DNA from: Agromyces kandeliae
GTDB lineage: Bacteria; Actinomycetota; Actinomycetes; Actinomycetales; Microbacteriaceae
Direction: 5' to 3'
Assembly (NCBI RefSeq): GCF_009674665.1
Contig: NZ_WKJD01000019.1
Location: 124,001 to 188,000, forward strand
DNA length: 64,000 nt
Below are positions 56,005-64,000 of this stretch, one piece after another (position 1 is the first letter of the stretch; each line of letters begins with the position of its first letter). Below the pieces are notes generated by a model. That model was not told where the DNA came from. It did no database searches and was given only the letters and a program-made list of their open reading frames with translations. Position numbers and translations under genes: made by a program.

Positions 56005-56880
56005 TCAGAGGCTCCGGCGCATGACGTCGAGCACGCCCGCCTCATCGGGAAGCGGCTCGAACGGGTCGCCCGAGACGAAGACGCGCACCTGCAGGAGGGC
56101 CTGGTGCAGGAGCATGCCGAGCCCGTGCGTGACGCGCCCCGCGCGCTCGAGCCAGCCCGCCGCGAGCGCCGACGGCCACGGGTCGTACGCGACGTCGAGC
56201 AGCAGCGCCGAGCCGACCAGCGCATCCGACGGCGCGACGCCGAGGTCGGTGCCGCCGGGAACGGTGCTCACGACCAGGTCGGCGGATGCCGCGGCGGCGA
56301 GCTCCGCGAGCGGGCCCACCCGGACCACGAGCCCGAGTCGCCGCCCGAGTTCCTGCACGCCGAGCGCCCGATCCGGGTTGCGCACGAGCACGTCGACCTC
56401 GGCGGCGCCGAGCTCGGCCATCGCCACGAGCGCCGACGACGCCGTGGCTCCGCCGCCGATCAGCACGCCGCGGTGCGCGCGGCGGAGGTCCGCGTCGCCC
56501 AGCGTGCGGACGATGCCCCCGATGTCGGTGTTGAAGCCCTGCAGCGAACCGTCCTCGGCGAACCGGACGGTGTTGGCCGCCCCGGCGAGATCCACGAGGC
56601 GATCGGCCCCGTCGAGGTGCTCCAGCACCTCGTGCTTCAACGGCATCGTCAGCGACAGTCCGCGCCACGCGGCATCCGCCTCGCCGCGTGCGCGCTCGAG
56701 GAACCCGGCGAACTCCCCCGATCGCACCTCGATCGGGTCGTAGCGCCAGTCGAGGCCGAGGCACTCGTACGCCGCGCGGTGGAGGGACGGGCTCTTCGAG
56801 TGCGCGATCGGCGAGCCCAGCACGGCCAGCCGCACCGCACGCTCCCCCGATGTCGCGTTCGTCGCGCCAGGCGTCGCCAT
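56005..56880 (-). CDS. aroE: Shikimate dehydrogenase
   Basis: AroE reduces 3-dehydroshikimate with NADPH. The 291-residue protein has GSPIAHSKSPSLHRAAYE for shikimate, the catalytic Lys in LTMPLKHEVLEHLD, Asp in GFNTDIGGIV, and the NADP loop VLIGGGATASSALVAM. An ATG at 56878-56880 is taken; the preceding GTG would add one residue. mltG ends 6 nt upstream. Confidence 0.96.
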   Translation of the reverse strand: MATPGATNATSGERAVRLAVLGSPIAHSKSPSLHRAAYECLGLDWRYDPIEVRSGEFAGFLERARGEADAAWRGLSLTMPLKHEVLEHLDGADRLVDLAGAANTVRFAEDGSLQGFNTDIGGIVRTLGDADLRRAHRGVLIGGGATASSALVAMAELGAAEVDVLVRNPDRALGVQELGRRLGLVVRVGPLAELAAAASADLVVSTVPGGTDLGVAPSDALVGSALLLDVAYDPWPSALAAGWLERAGRVTHGLGMLLHQALLQVRVFVSGDPFEPLPDEAGVLDVMRRSL

Positions 56881-56886
56881 CACTCG

Positions 56887-58740
56887 CTATCCGTTCTCGT
56901 CGAGGTACCGCAGGAACTGCTCGACCGCCGCCTCGTGCTCCTCGAAGGTCGCCGAGAAGACCGTCTCGCCGGTCTCGAGGTTCACGGTGACGAAGTACAG
57001 CCACGGCCCGTCGGCCGGGTGCTGCGCGGCGTCGATCGCGATGTCGCCCGGGTTGCCGATGGGCCCCGGCGGCAGCCCCGGATGCACGTAGGTGTTGTAC
57101 GGGTTCGATGCGTCGGCGCGCTCCGCGTCGGTGGTCGTGACGAGCGTGTCGTCGCCGGTGCCGTAGTGCACGGTGGAGTCGAACTGGAGCAGCTGCGTCG
57201 GGAACTGGTTCGCGTCGAGGCGGTTCCGGATGACGCGCGAGACCTTGTACGCATCGGCCTCCGAGCCCGCCTCCCGCTCGATGAGCGAGGCGATGATCAC
57301 CGTCTCCCACCGGTCCTCGGGCGCCACGCCGGCCTCGTCGAGGGACTGGAAGGACCGGTCGACGAGCGTCTTCACCACCTCGTCGGCGGTGACGTCGGGT
57401 CCGAACGTGTACGTCGCGGGGAAGAGGAAGCCCTCGATGCTCGTGGCCTCGGCGGGCAGGCCGAGCGCCTGCGGGTCGGATGCCGCCGCCTCGAGCTCCT
57501 CGATCGGGATCCCGGTCGCGGCTGCGGCGTTCGCGAGCGCGTCACGCGCCCACAGGCCCTCCTGGATCACGAACGTGTTCTCGAGCTTGTTCTCCGGATC
57601 GAGCAGCGCGTCAAGTGCGTCCTCGGCGCTCATCTGGTTCGCCATCCGATAGGCGCCGGGGTAGAAGATCGGCTGCTCGGAACGGCTCGTGACCTCGTCG
57701 ATGAACGCCTCGGAGGAGGCGACGACGTCCTGCTCCTCGAGGTTCGCGGCGATCGTCTCGCCGCCGTCGCCCTCGTTGATCATGAAGACGACCTCGCCGG
57801 TGCCCGCGCCCGAGTAGTCCTCCGGGGGCTGGAAGCGCTCCATCAGCGACGTGATCGGCCCCTGGAGGAAGAACGCAGCGCCCGCGACGAGCGCGCCCAG
57901 CACGATGAGCGCGATGAGGCAGCCCCACGCGCCGCGTCGACGGCGATTCGGCTCGCGCTCGTGCTCCTCGAACTCCCAGGCCGCCGCGGCGCGGCGGTCG
58001 GCGCGCGACGGGCGCCCGGCCTCGTCGCTCCAGTCGGCGAACGGATCCTGGTCGTGCGGGTCGGCGTCCGTGACGATGCCTCGCCCGCCGGACGGCGGCC
58101 ACTCCTCGGGCGCCCCGCCGGCGCGTCCGCGCACCGGCCCCGTGGATGCCGCGGCGAGCGTGTCGTCGGTGGCGTAGCGAGTGTCCTCGTACGCGTCGTA
58201 CTCCGGGATGCGGTCGTCGTATTCCGGGATGCCCTCGTCGTACCAGGGCTCCTCGGGCGGGCCCGGCACCGGCTGCCGGCCGGGGTGCTGACCGGGGAGT
58301 CCCGTCGGTCCGCTCGCCGCGATGCGCGCGGACTGGGGCGGTGGCGCGTGCGGCCGCCTGACCTCCTGCGCCTCCTGAGCGGCACGCCACTGCGCCTCCG
58401 CCGCGCGCTGCGCCTCCGCCGCACGCTGCGCCTCCGCTGCTGCGGCACGCTGGGCCTCCACGGCGGCCGCGCGCTCCGCCGCCTCCGCGGCCGCCGCGCG
58501 CTCGGCATCCGCTGCGCCGGCGCGCCGTGCCGCCTCCGCCGCCTGCCGCTGCTCCATCTCCCGCAGTTCCCGGCGGGTCCTCGGGGCCGGAGGCTGCGCT
58601 CCCGCGCTCCCGAGCGCGTCGCCGCGCCCGTCGGCCGCGGGCGTCGAGCCGGTTCCGGCGACGCGATCGCCCCCGTACGGGTCGGATGGCGGCGGCACCG
58701 GCGCGGAGCCGCTTCGGCGCTCTGGGGGGAGCTGGGTCAC
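56887..58740 (-). CDS. mltG: Endolytic murein transglycosylase MltG with long cytoplasmic N-terminus
   Basis: MltG cuts nascent glycan strands and is thought to terminate peptidoglycan chains. The 617-residue product has a cytoplasmic N-terminus of about 270 residues. Residues 65-125 hold Ala/Glu/Gln/Arg heptads (AEAQRAA type) likely to form a coiled coil, followed by a Pro-, Tyr- and Asp-rich stretch. After a basic NRRRRG anchor, the membrane helix spans about 272-292. The YceG/MltG domain follows, with the catalytic Glu near residue 488 (IIASLIEREAG). The N-terminus is far longer than in E. coli MltG. The GTG at 58738-58740 is 4 nt after ruvX. Confidence 0.93.
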   Translation of the reverse strand: MTQLPPERRSGSAPVPPPSDPYGGDRVAGTGSTPAADGRGDALGSAGAQPPAPRTRRELREMEQRQAAEAARRAGAADAERAAAAEAAERAAAVEAQRAAAAEAQRAAEAQRAAEAQWRAAQEAQEVRRPHAPPPQSARIAASGPTGLPGQHPGRQPVPGPPEEPWYDEGIPEYDDRIPEYDAYEDTRYATDDTLAAASTGPVRGRAGGAPEEWPPSGGRGIVTDADPHDQDPFADWSDEAGRPSRADRRAAAAWEFEEHEREPNRRRRGAWGCLIALIVLGALVAGAAFFLQGPITSLMERFQPPEDYSGAGTGEVVFMINEGDGGETIAANLEEQDVVASSEAFIDEVTSRSEQPIFYPGAYRMANQMSAEDALDALLDPENKLENTFVIQEGLWARDALANAAAATGIPIEELEAAASDPQALGLPAEATSIEGFLFPATYTFGPDVTADEVVKTLVDRSFQSLDEAGVAPEDRWETVIIASLIEREAGSEADAYKVSRVIRNRLDANQFPTQLLQFDSTVHYGTGDDTLVTTTDAERADASNPYNTYVHPGLPPGPIGNPGDIAIDAAQHPADGPWLYFVTVNLETGETVFSATFEEHEAAVEQFLRYLDENG

Positions 58741-58744
58741 GAGG

Positions 58745-59215
58745 TCAGGGGCCTTCCTCGACGGAGATCGTGCGTCCGGGGGCGGTACCCGATGCCCGTT
58801 CGGCATCGATGGCATGTTGCAGAATGATAACGGCTGCAGCTTGGTCGATGATCGGACGCTGCTTCCTCGACGACTTTCCGGCCGAGCGGAGCGCCTGCTG
58901 CGCGCTCACCGTCGACATCCGCTCGTCGACCAGGCGCACCGCCGCCCCGGCCGCCGCAAGCCGCTCGGCGAACCCGACGGCGTCGTCCGTCGACGCGGTG
59001 GGCCGACCCGACATGGACAGCGGATGACCGACCACCAGCTCCAGGACGTCGAACTCGGACGCGAGCTCCAGGATGCGACGGAGGTCCGTTCCGTCGTCCT
59101 CCGCGCTCCGCGCGACCGTCTCGACGGGCACGGCCAGGATCGCCGACGGATCGCACCGCGCGACGCCGATCCGCGCTCGGCCGACGTCGATGCCGAGTCG
59201 CGCGCCCGATCTCAC
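58745..59215 (-). CDS. ruvX: Putative pre-16S rRNA nuclease / Holliday junction resolvase RuvX
   Basis: RuvX/YqgF proteins have an RNase H-like fold and are implicated in 16S rRNA 5'-end processing. The 156-residue protein shows GIDVGRARIGVARCD (first catalytic Asp), VVGHPLSMSGRP, the Glu in RLVDERMSTVSAQ and a final Asp in IIDQAAAVIIL. The GTG at 59213-59215 is 2 nt after alaS. alaS-ruvX-mltG-aroE linkage is conserved in Gram-positive bacteria. Confidence 0.96.
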   Translation of the reverse strand: MRSGARLGIDVGRARIGVARCDPSAILAVPVETVARSAEDDGTDLRRILELASEFDVLELVVGHPLSMSGRPTASTDDAVGFAERLAAAGAAVRLVDERMSTVSAQQALRSAGKSSRKQRPIIDQAAAVIILQHAIDAERASGTAPGRTISVEEGP

Positions 59216-59217
59216 GA

Positions 59218-61875
59218 TCAGGCTCCGGATGCGGTCCGCGCCGCGCCGAGCGCGGCCGGGATCGAGCCGAGGTCGGTGCCGCCGCCCTGCGCGAGGTCGG
59301 GCTTGCCGCCACCGCCGCCGCCGAGCGCAGCGGCCATCGCCTTCGCGATCGTCCCGGCGTTCGCACCGGCGTCGCGGGCGGCCGGCGACGTCGCCGCGAT
59401 CGCGAGCGGCTTGCCGCCGACCTCGCCGACGAGTGCGACGACGGATGCCGCGTCGCCGAGCCTGCCGCGCACGGCAGTGGCGAGCGAGCGGAGCTCGTCG
59501 CCCGAGCCGAGCTTCCCGACCGACTCGGTGACGAGCAGCAGGTCGCCCACGCGCTCCGCCTTCGCGGCGAGGTCGGGGACGCGATCGTTCAGCGCCTTCG
59601 ACTCGTAGGCCTGGATCTTCTTCTCGGCCGCCTTGAGGCTGGCGACGAGCTCGCCGACGCGGTCGACGAGCAGCTCCGGGCGCGTCTTCAGCGTTCCGGT
59701 GAGCTCCTGCACCAGGGCGCGCTCGGCGGCGAAGCGCTGGAACGCGTCCTTCCCGACGAGCGACTCGACGCGGCGGTTCGATGCACCGACCGAGGACTCG
59801 CCGACGATGTTGATCATCCCCACCTCGGCGCTGCGCGCGACGTGCGTGCCCGCGCAGAGCTCGCGGGACCACGGACCGCCGATGTCGACGACGCGCACGA
59901 CGTCGCCGTACTTCTCGCCGAACAGCGCCATGGCGCCGAGCGCCTTGGCCTCGTCGATCGGCATCTCGCGGGTGACGACCTCGAGGTTCTCGCGCACGGC
60001 ACCGTTCGCGACCTCCTCGATCTCGCTGCGCGTCTCCGACGACAGCGCCTGGTTCCAGCCGTAGTCGAGACGCAGGTAGCCCGCCCTGTTGAACGAGCCG
60101 GACTGGTGCGCGGTCGGCCCGAGCACCTGACGGAGCGCCGCGTGCACGAGGTGCGTGCCGGAGTGGGCCTGCGTCGCACCGCGTCGGTAGTCCTCGTCGA
60201 CGATGCTCGTCGCCGGGACCCCGACGCCGACCTCTCCGGTCGTCACGGTCACGGTGTGGCTGATGAGTCCCTTGACCGGCTTCTGCACGTCGAGCACCCG
60301 GAGCTCGAAGCCGTCGCCGACGATGCGGCCCTGGTCGGGGGCCTGGCCGCCGGATTCGGCGTAGAGCGAGGTCTCCGCGAGGATCACCTCGGCGGTCTGG
60401 CCGGCGGTCGCCGCGGCGACCGGTCGGCCGTCGACGAGGATGCCGAGGACGCTGGAGTCGGTCACGAGGTCGGTGTAGCCCGTGAAGACGGTCTCGCCCT
60501 TGGCCCGGAAGTCGCTGTAGACCGAGAGGTCGGCGAGGACCTTCTTCTTGGACTTCGCATCGGCCTTCGCACGCGAGCGCTGGTCGGCCATGAGCGTGTC
60601 GAACGTCGGTCGATCGACGGCGAGGCCTGCCTCCTCCGCCATCTCGAGCGTGAGCTCGATCGGGAAGCCGTACGTGTCGTGCAGCAGGAACGCGGTGTCG
60701 CCGGCGAGGCGGTCCGCGCCGTCCGCCTTCGTCTTCGCGACCGCGCCGTCGAGGATCGCCGTACCCGCCGTGAGCGTGCGGAGGAAGGTCGCCTCCTCGC
60801 CGAGCGCGAGCTGCTCGATCTGCGTATAGCTCGTCGCGACCTCGGGGTACGCCGCCTTCATCGCGTCGCGCGACGCGGCGAACAGCTCGCGGAACGTCGG
60901 TCCCTCGACGCCGAGCAGGCGCATCGCACGGATGCTGCGGCGGAGCAGGCGTCGGAGGATGTATCCCCGACCCTCGTTGGAGGGCGTCACGCCGTCGCTC
61001 ATGAGCATGAGCGACGAACGGATGTGGTCGGCGATGACGCGCATGCGCACGTCGTCCTCGTGGTCGGCCCCGTATCGGCGACCGGAGAGGCGCGCCGCAG
61101 CGTCGAGCACCGGCCGGACCTGGTCGATCTCGTACATGTTGTCGACGCCCTGCTTGATGAACGCGACGCGCTCGAGGCCCATGCCGGTGTCGATGTTCTT
61201 CTTGGGCAGTTCCTTCACGATCGTGAAGTCGACCTTCGACTTCACGTCGGCGATCAGGTACTGCATGAACACGAGGTTCCAGATCTCGACGTACCGGTCG
61301 TCGTCGGTGGCCGGACCGCCGTCGATGCCGTACTCGGGCCCGCGATCGAAGAAGATCTCCGAGCAGGGGCCGGCCGGACCGGGCTGGCCCGTGTGCCAGT
61401 AGTTCGTGTCCTTGCCGAGGCCCTGGATCCGCTCGTCGGGCAGGCCGGCGACGCGCTTCCAGATCTCGCGCGCCTCGTCGTCCTCCTCGTAGACCGTGAC
61501 CCAGAGGTCCTTCGGGTCGAAGCCGTAGCCGCCCTCGGCCTCGGAGCTGGTCAGGAGCTCCCACGCCGCGGTGATCGCCCCCTCCTTGAAGTAGTCGCCG
61601 AACGAGAAGTTGCCGTTCATCTGGAAGAACGTGCCGTGTCGAGGCGTCTTGCCGACCTCCTCGATGTCGTTCGTGCGGATGCACTTCTGCACGCTCGTCG
61701 CGCGGGGGTAGGGCGCGGGCACGACGCCGGTGAGGTACGGCACGAAGGGCACCATGCCGGCGACCGTGAAGAGCAGCGACGGGTCGTCGGACACGAGCGA
61801 GGCCGACGGCACGACCGTGTGGCCGCGCGCGGCGAAGAAGTCAAGCCAGCGCTGGCGGATCTCGGCAGTCTGCAT
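59218..61875 (-). CDS. alaS: Alanine-tRNA ligase
   Basis: AlaS charges tRNA-Ala and edits mis-serylated tRNA. The 885-residue protein has the class II aminoacylation domain (IRQRWLDFFAARGH; CIRTNDIEEVGKT; QMNGNFSFGDYFKEGAI) and the editing domain with zinc site HSGTHLVHAAL and ELCAGTHVARSAEVG. The C-terminal DHHA1 domain has GGGGGGKPDLAQGGG. The ATG at 61873-61875 follows the family. No T-box leader is present upstream. Confidence 0.98.
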   Translation of the reverse strand: MQTAEIRQRWLDFFAARGHTVVPSASLVSDDPSLLFTVAGMVPFVPYLTGVVPAPYPRATSVQKCIRTNDIEEVGKTPRHGTFFQMNGNFSFGDYFKEGAITAAWELLTSSEAEGGYGFDPKDLWVTVYEEDDEAREIWKRVAGLPDERIQGLGKDTNYWHTGQPGPAGPCSEIFFDRGPEYGIDGGPATDDDRYVEIWNLVFMQYLIADVKSKVDFTIVKELPKKNIDTGMGLERVAFIKQGVDNMYEIDQVRPVLDAAARLSGRRYGADHEDDVRMRVIADHIRSSLMLMSDGVTPSNEGRGYILRRLLRRSIRAMRLLGVEGPTFRELFAASRDAMKAAYPEVATSYTQIEQLALGEEATFLRTLTAGTAILDGAVAKTKADGADRLAGDTAFLLHDTYGFPIELTLEMAEEAGLAVDRPTFDTLMADQRSRAKADAKSKKKVLADLSVYSDFRAKGETVFTGYTDLVTDSSVLGILVDGRPVAAATAGQTAEVILAETSLYAESGGQAPDQGRIVGDGFELRVLDVQKPVKGLISHTVTVTTGEVGVGVPATSIVDEDYRRGATQAHSGTHLVHAALRQVLGPTAHQSGSFNRAGYLRLDYGWNQALSSETRSEIEEVANGAVRENLEVVTREMPIDEAKALGAMALFGEKYGDVVRVVDIGGPWSRELCAGTHVARSAEVGMINIVGESSVGASNRRVESLVGKDAFQRFAAERALVQELTGTLKTRPELLVDRVGELVASLKAAEKKIQAYESKALNDRVPDLAAKAERVGDLLLVTESVGKLGSGDELRSLATAVRGRLGDAASVVALVGEVGGKPLAIAATSPAARDAGANAGTIAKAMAAALGGGGGGKPDLAQGGGTDLGSIPAALGAARTASGA

Positions 61876-61945
61876 GGTTCCGTTCTGGTTTCGTGGGGAT
61901 GGTGGAACGTCCCGCGCGTGGCGCGGGATGCGTCGCGCGCCGCGA

Positions 61946-62134
61946 CTAGTGGTCCTCGGCCGCCCGGAGCTCGGCCTCGCGAGCGTGGTAGCCCTCGGCC
62001 ACCGCGCGTCCGAACGCACGCGCCTTGGCGTCGATCCCCGAGAAGAACTCACGGCCCTGGGCCGTGCGGTTGACCTGGTGCGCGACGGCGAAGCCGACCG
62101 CGACGCCGACGGTGAACCACAGGATGCTCTTCAC
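61946..62134 (-). CDS. Small single-pass membrane protein before alaS
   Basis: A 62-residue protein I cannot name. An N-terminal hydrophobic helix (about residues 4-19) is followed by a charged amphipathic tail with many Ala/Glu/Arg. The GTG at 62132-62134 has GAGGAG 6-7 nt upstream, strong support for translation. A TAGACT box upstream would make it the first gene of the transcript leading into alaS. The spacing to alaS is 70 nt. Confidence 0.8.
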   Translation of the reverse strand: MKSILWFTVGVAVGFAVAHQVNRTAQGREFFSGIDAKARAFGRAVAEGYHAREAELRAAEDH

Positions 62135-62188
62135 GTCTCACTCCTCGATGGGTCGTGCTCGCGCCGCGCGGTGCGCACGCGTCTCCTC

Positions 62189-62194
62189 AGTCTA
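62189..62194 (-). promoter_or_regulatory. Candidate -10 box for the small membrane protein-alaS transcript
   Basis: Minus-strand TAGACT, about 55 nt before the GTG at 62132-62134. It lies downstream of the rpsD terminator. Confidence 0.55.
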
Positions 62195-62226
62195 GGGCGT
62201 GCGACGGACGCCGCGGGGAGACGACG

Positions 62227-62260
62227 AACGGGGCCGCGGCGAACCGCGACCCCGTTCGGG
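62227..62260 (-). terminator. Strong rpsD terminator
   Basis: Nested stems: CGAACGGGG pairs with CCCCGTTCG, enclosing CGCGG-CGAA-CCGCG. Together about 14 bp with a 4-nt loop, starting 12 nt past the rpsD stop. Confidence 0.85.
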
Positions 62261-62271
62261 CGAACCGCCGA

Positions 62272-62895
62272 CTAGCGGGCGGCGTAGTACTCGACGACGA
62301 GCTGGACGTCACACGTGACGGGCACCTCGGCGCGCTTCGGGCGACGCACGAGCGTGGCCTGCAGCTTGTCGAGCTCGACCTCGAGGTAGCCCGGGGTCTT
62401 GGGGAGCACGTCGACGTGGCCGCCGGCCGCGGCGACCTGGAAGGGCTCGGTGCCCTCGGAGCGCTGCTTGACGCCCACGACCTGGCCCGGCTTCACGCGG
62501 AACGACGGGCGGTCGACGATCTTGCCGTCGACGGTGATGTGACGGTGCACGACGAACTGGCGGGCCTGCGAGATGGTGCGGGCGAAGCCGGCGCGGAGCA
62601 CGAGCGCGTCGAGGCGCATCTCGAGCAGCTCGACCAGGTTCTCACCGGTCATGCCGTCGGTGCGGCGGGCCTCGTTGAACGCGATGCGGAGCTGCTTCTC
62701 GCGGATGCCGTACTGGGCGCGCAGGCGCTGCTTCTCGCGGAGGCGAACGGCGTAGTCGGAGTCCTGCTTGCGCTTGGTGCGGCCGTGCTCACCGGGAGCG
62801 TACGGGCGCTTCTCCATGTACTTGGCGGCCTTCGGGGTGAGGGCGACGCCGAGCGCACGGGAGAGGCGGGTCTTGCTTCGGGACTGGTTGGTCAC
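62272..62895 (-). CDS. rpsD: 30S ribosomal protein S4
   Basis: S4 nucleates 30S assembly by binding the 16S five-way junction. The 207-residue protein has SRSKTRLSRALGV, PGEHG near the N-terminus, and the S4 RNA-binding domain (LEMRLDALVLRAGFARTISQARQFVVHRHITVDGKIVD). It lacks the N-terminal zinc Cys set, so it is the zinc-free form. The GTG at 62893-62895 has AAAGGA 6 nt upstream. In this organism it stands outside the alpha operon, a monocistronic unit with its own leader, as in several actinobacteria. Confidence 0.98.
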   Translation of the reverse strand: MTNQSRSKTRLSRALGVALTPKAAKYMEKRPYAPGEHGRTKRKQDSDYAVRLREKQRLRAQYGIREKQLRIAFNEARRTDGMTGENLVELLEMRLDALVLRAGFARTISQARQFVVHRHITVDGKIVDRPSFRVKPGQVVGVKQRSEGTEPFQVAAAGGHVDVLPKTPGYLEVELDKLQATLVRRPKRAEVPVTCDVQLVVEYYAAR

Positions 62896-63059
62896 GATGT
62901 CCTTTCGGAGGATTCTCAAACGGTGTGTTCCGGGCGCACCGAGCGCCGGAAAGACGATGTTCAGAGGGGTTCGCCACGGGGCGACCGGCTACAGGTCGCA
63001 TCCCTTCGCCGTGGAGACCGCGCAGCCGCACGCGAGAATCTGGCTTCAGGCCAGCGACG

Positions 63060-63065
63060 ATCCTA
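63060..63065 (-). promoter_or_regulatory. Candidate -10 box for rpsD
   Basis: Minus-strand TAGGAT about 165 nt upstream of the rpsD GTG, in the gap after rarA. A TTGACC is present but only 12 bp further upstream, too close for a standard -35. Confidence 0.5.
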
Positions 63066-63079
63066 CCACGAGCGGCGGG

Positions 63080-64000
63080 TCAACGCTCACCGCGGACGAT
63101 CCGGCGCAGCTTGGCGAGCCGCGAGGACACCTCGCGCTCGTTCCCGTGCTCGGTCGGGCTGTAGTAGACGGCACCGCGGAGCGGGTCGGGCAGGTACTGC
63201 TGCGGCACGACGCCGATCGGGTCGTCGTGGGGGTACGCGTAGCCCTTGCCGTGCCCGAGCCGCTTCGCGCCGGGGTAGTGCGCATCGCGCAGGTGCTTGG
63301 GCACGCGGCCGGCGCGGCCTGCGCGGACGTCGGCCAGCGCCGCGTCGATCCCGAGGTACGCCGCGTTCGACTTCGGTGCGGTCGCCAGGTGCACGACGGC
63401 CTGGGCGAGCGGGATGCGGCCCTCGGGCATGCCGATGTACTGCACCGCGTCGGCCGCGGCGACCGCGACGCCGAGCGCGGTCGGGTCGGCCATGCCGATG
63501 TCCTCGGACGCGAGGACGATGATGCGACGGGCGATGAACCGAGGGTCCTCCCCGGCCTCGATCATCCGCGCGAGGTAGTGCAGCGCGGCATCGACGTCGC
63601 TGCCGCGCACCGACTTGATGAACGCGCTGATCACGTCGTAGTGCTCGTCGCCGTCGCGGTCGTACCTGAGGAGCGCACGGTCGACCGCCCGCGCGACCAC
63701 CTCGGGCGTGATCACCGGCAGCGGCGACCCGTCGGCCTCGACCCCGCTGCCGTCGGCCCCTTCATCGTCGACCTCGCCGGTATCGCCGGAGGCATCCGTC
63801 GAGGCCTCGCTGATCGCGGACGTGGAGGCCGCCTCGAGGGCGGTCAGGGCGCGTCGCGCGTCGCCCGAGGCGAGGCGCACGATCGCCGCGCGCGCCTCCG
63901 GTGCGAGCTCGACCCTCCCGCCGAGACCGCGCGGATCGACGACCGCACGGTCGACGAGCAATGCCAGGTCGTCGTCGTCGAGCGTCTCGAGGGTGAGCAG
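63080..64000 (-). CDS. rarA: Replication-associated recombination protein RarA/MgsA, C-terminal part (5' end outside window)
   Basis: RarA is an AAA+ clamp-loader-like ATPase acting at stalled forks. The visible 306 residues cover the end of the AAA+ module ([15 protein letters not shown]), a variable acidic Ser/Thr/Asp insert, then the conserved C-terminal tetramerisation region. That region shows [62 protein letters not shown] and the [19 protein letters not shown] signature. The Walker motifs are outside the window. rarA next to rpsD and alaS is a conserved actinobacterial order. Confidence 0.95.
   Translation of the reverse strand: MLTLETLDDDDLALLVDRAVVDPRGLGGRVELAPEARAAIVRLASGDARRALTALEAASTSAISEASTDASGDTGEVDDEGADGSGVEADGSPLPVITPEVVARAVDRALLRYDRDGDEHYDVISAFIKSVRGSDVDAALHYLARMIEAGEDPRFIARRIIVLASEDIGMADPTALGVAVAAADAVQYIGMPEGRIPLAQAVVHLATAPKSNAAYLGIDAALADVRAGRAGRVPKHLRDAHYPGAKRLGHGKGYAYPHDDPIGVVPQQYLPDPLRGAVYYSPTEHGNEREVSSRLAKLRRIVRGER

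Noticed and set aside
58370..58550. Short repeated units resembling a tandem repeat or CRISPR array
   Set aside because: The repeats are in-frame AEAQRAA codons of mltG without spacers; no cas genes are present.
54631..58827. 1398-codon plus-strand open frame opposite aroK-aroC-aroE-mltG
   Set aside because: Same shadow effect; it spans four genuine minus-strand genes.
61876..61945. Possible T-box leader before alaS
   Set aside because: Only 70 nt separate the genes and there is no specifier loop, T-box sequence or antiterminator.
62916..62935. AACGGTGTGTT-like sequence as a second LexA box upstream of rpsD
   Set aside because: It lacks the GAAC/GTTC half-sites in the right spacing.

Overview
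The window is high-GC (about 70 percent or more by eye), gene-dense actinobacterial core chromosome. Gene order, many GTG starts, 4-8 nt gene overlaps (ATGA, GTGA, TAGTG) and families such as actinobacterial IHF, an ANTAR-type PdtaR regulator and an HGxxPAAW protein point to the Micrococcales, most likely Microbacteriaceae. The family placement is inferred from gene order and protein character. All protein genes but one lie on the minus strand, so transcription runs from high to low coordinates. The only plus-strand genes are a tRNA-Leu and a lone glycosyltransferase. uvrC (left edge) and rarA (right edge) are cut by the window.

From right to left: (1) rarA end, then rpsD with its own promoter, leader and terminator. 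(2) A small membrane-protein gene, alaS, ruvX, mltG, then the shikimate genes aroE-aroC-aroK-aroB and aroQ, then efp and nusB. (3) The plus-strand glycosyltransferase at 50282-51580. (4) The pyrimidine operon pyrR-pyrB-pyrC-(PH-like membrane protein)-carA-carB-pyrF, running into an IHF-guanylate kinase fusion. pyrR has a candidate PyrR-binding leader. (5) rpoZ-coaBC-metK-priA-fmt-rsmB-rpe. (6) A combined histidine and tryptophan cluster, hisE-hisG-hisF-hisI-trpE-(Trp-associated membrane protein)-(HGxxPAAW protein)-trpC-trpB-trpA, then lgt. (7) gltB-gltD, pyk, a strong terminator shared with tRNA-Leu(CAA), then pdtaR, ppsA, polA, a DUF885 protein, rpsA, coaE, uvrB, uvrA and uvrC. A LexA/SOS-type box lies in the uvrB-uvrA gap.

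Functionally this is a housekeeping block: amino-acid, nucleotide and cofactor synthesis, translation, cell-wall synthesis, replication restart and nucleotide-excision repair. I see no prophage, transposon, CRISPR array, toxin-antitoxin or defence island. Much of the order matches the conserved actinobacterial layout. gltBD, ppsA, the DUF885 gene and the glycosyltransferase look like additions to it.

The most interesting signals are regulatory or architectural. Nine genes have a TAGNNT -10 box exactly 6-7 nt before the start codon, the layout of leaderless transcripts. The octamer CGGATGCC/GGCATCCG is scattered through coding sequence and seems to force otherwise rare codons. There is a PyrR leader, an IHF-Gmk fusion, a PriA without visible helicase motifs, and a strong hairpin in front of the lone plus-strand gene. 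No intergenic stretch exceeds about 210 bp.
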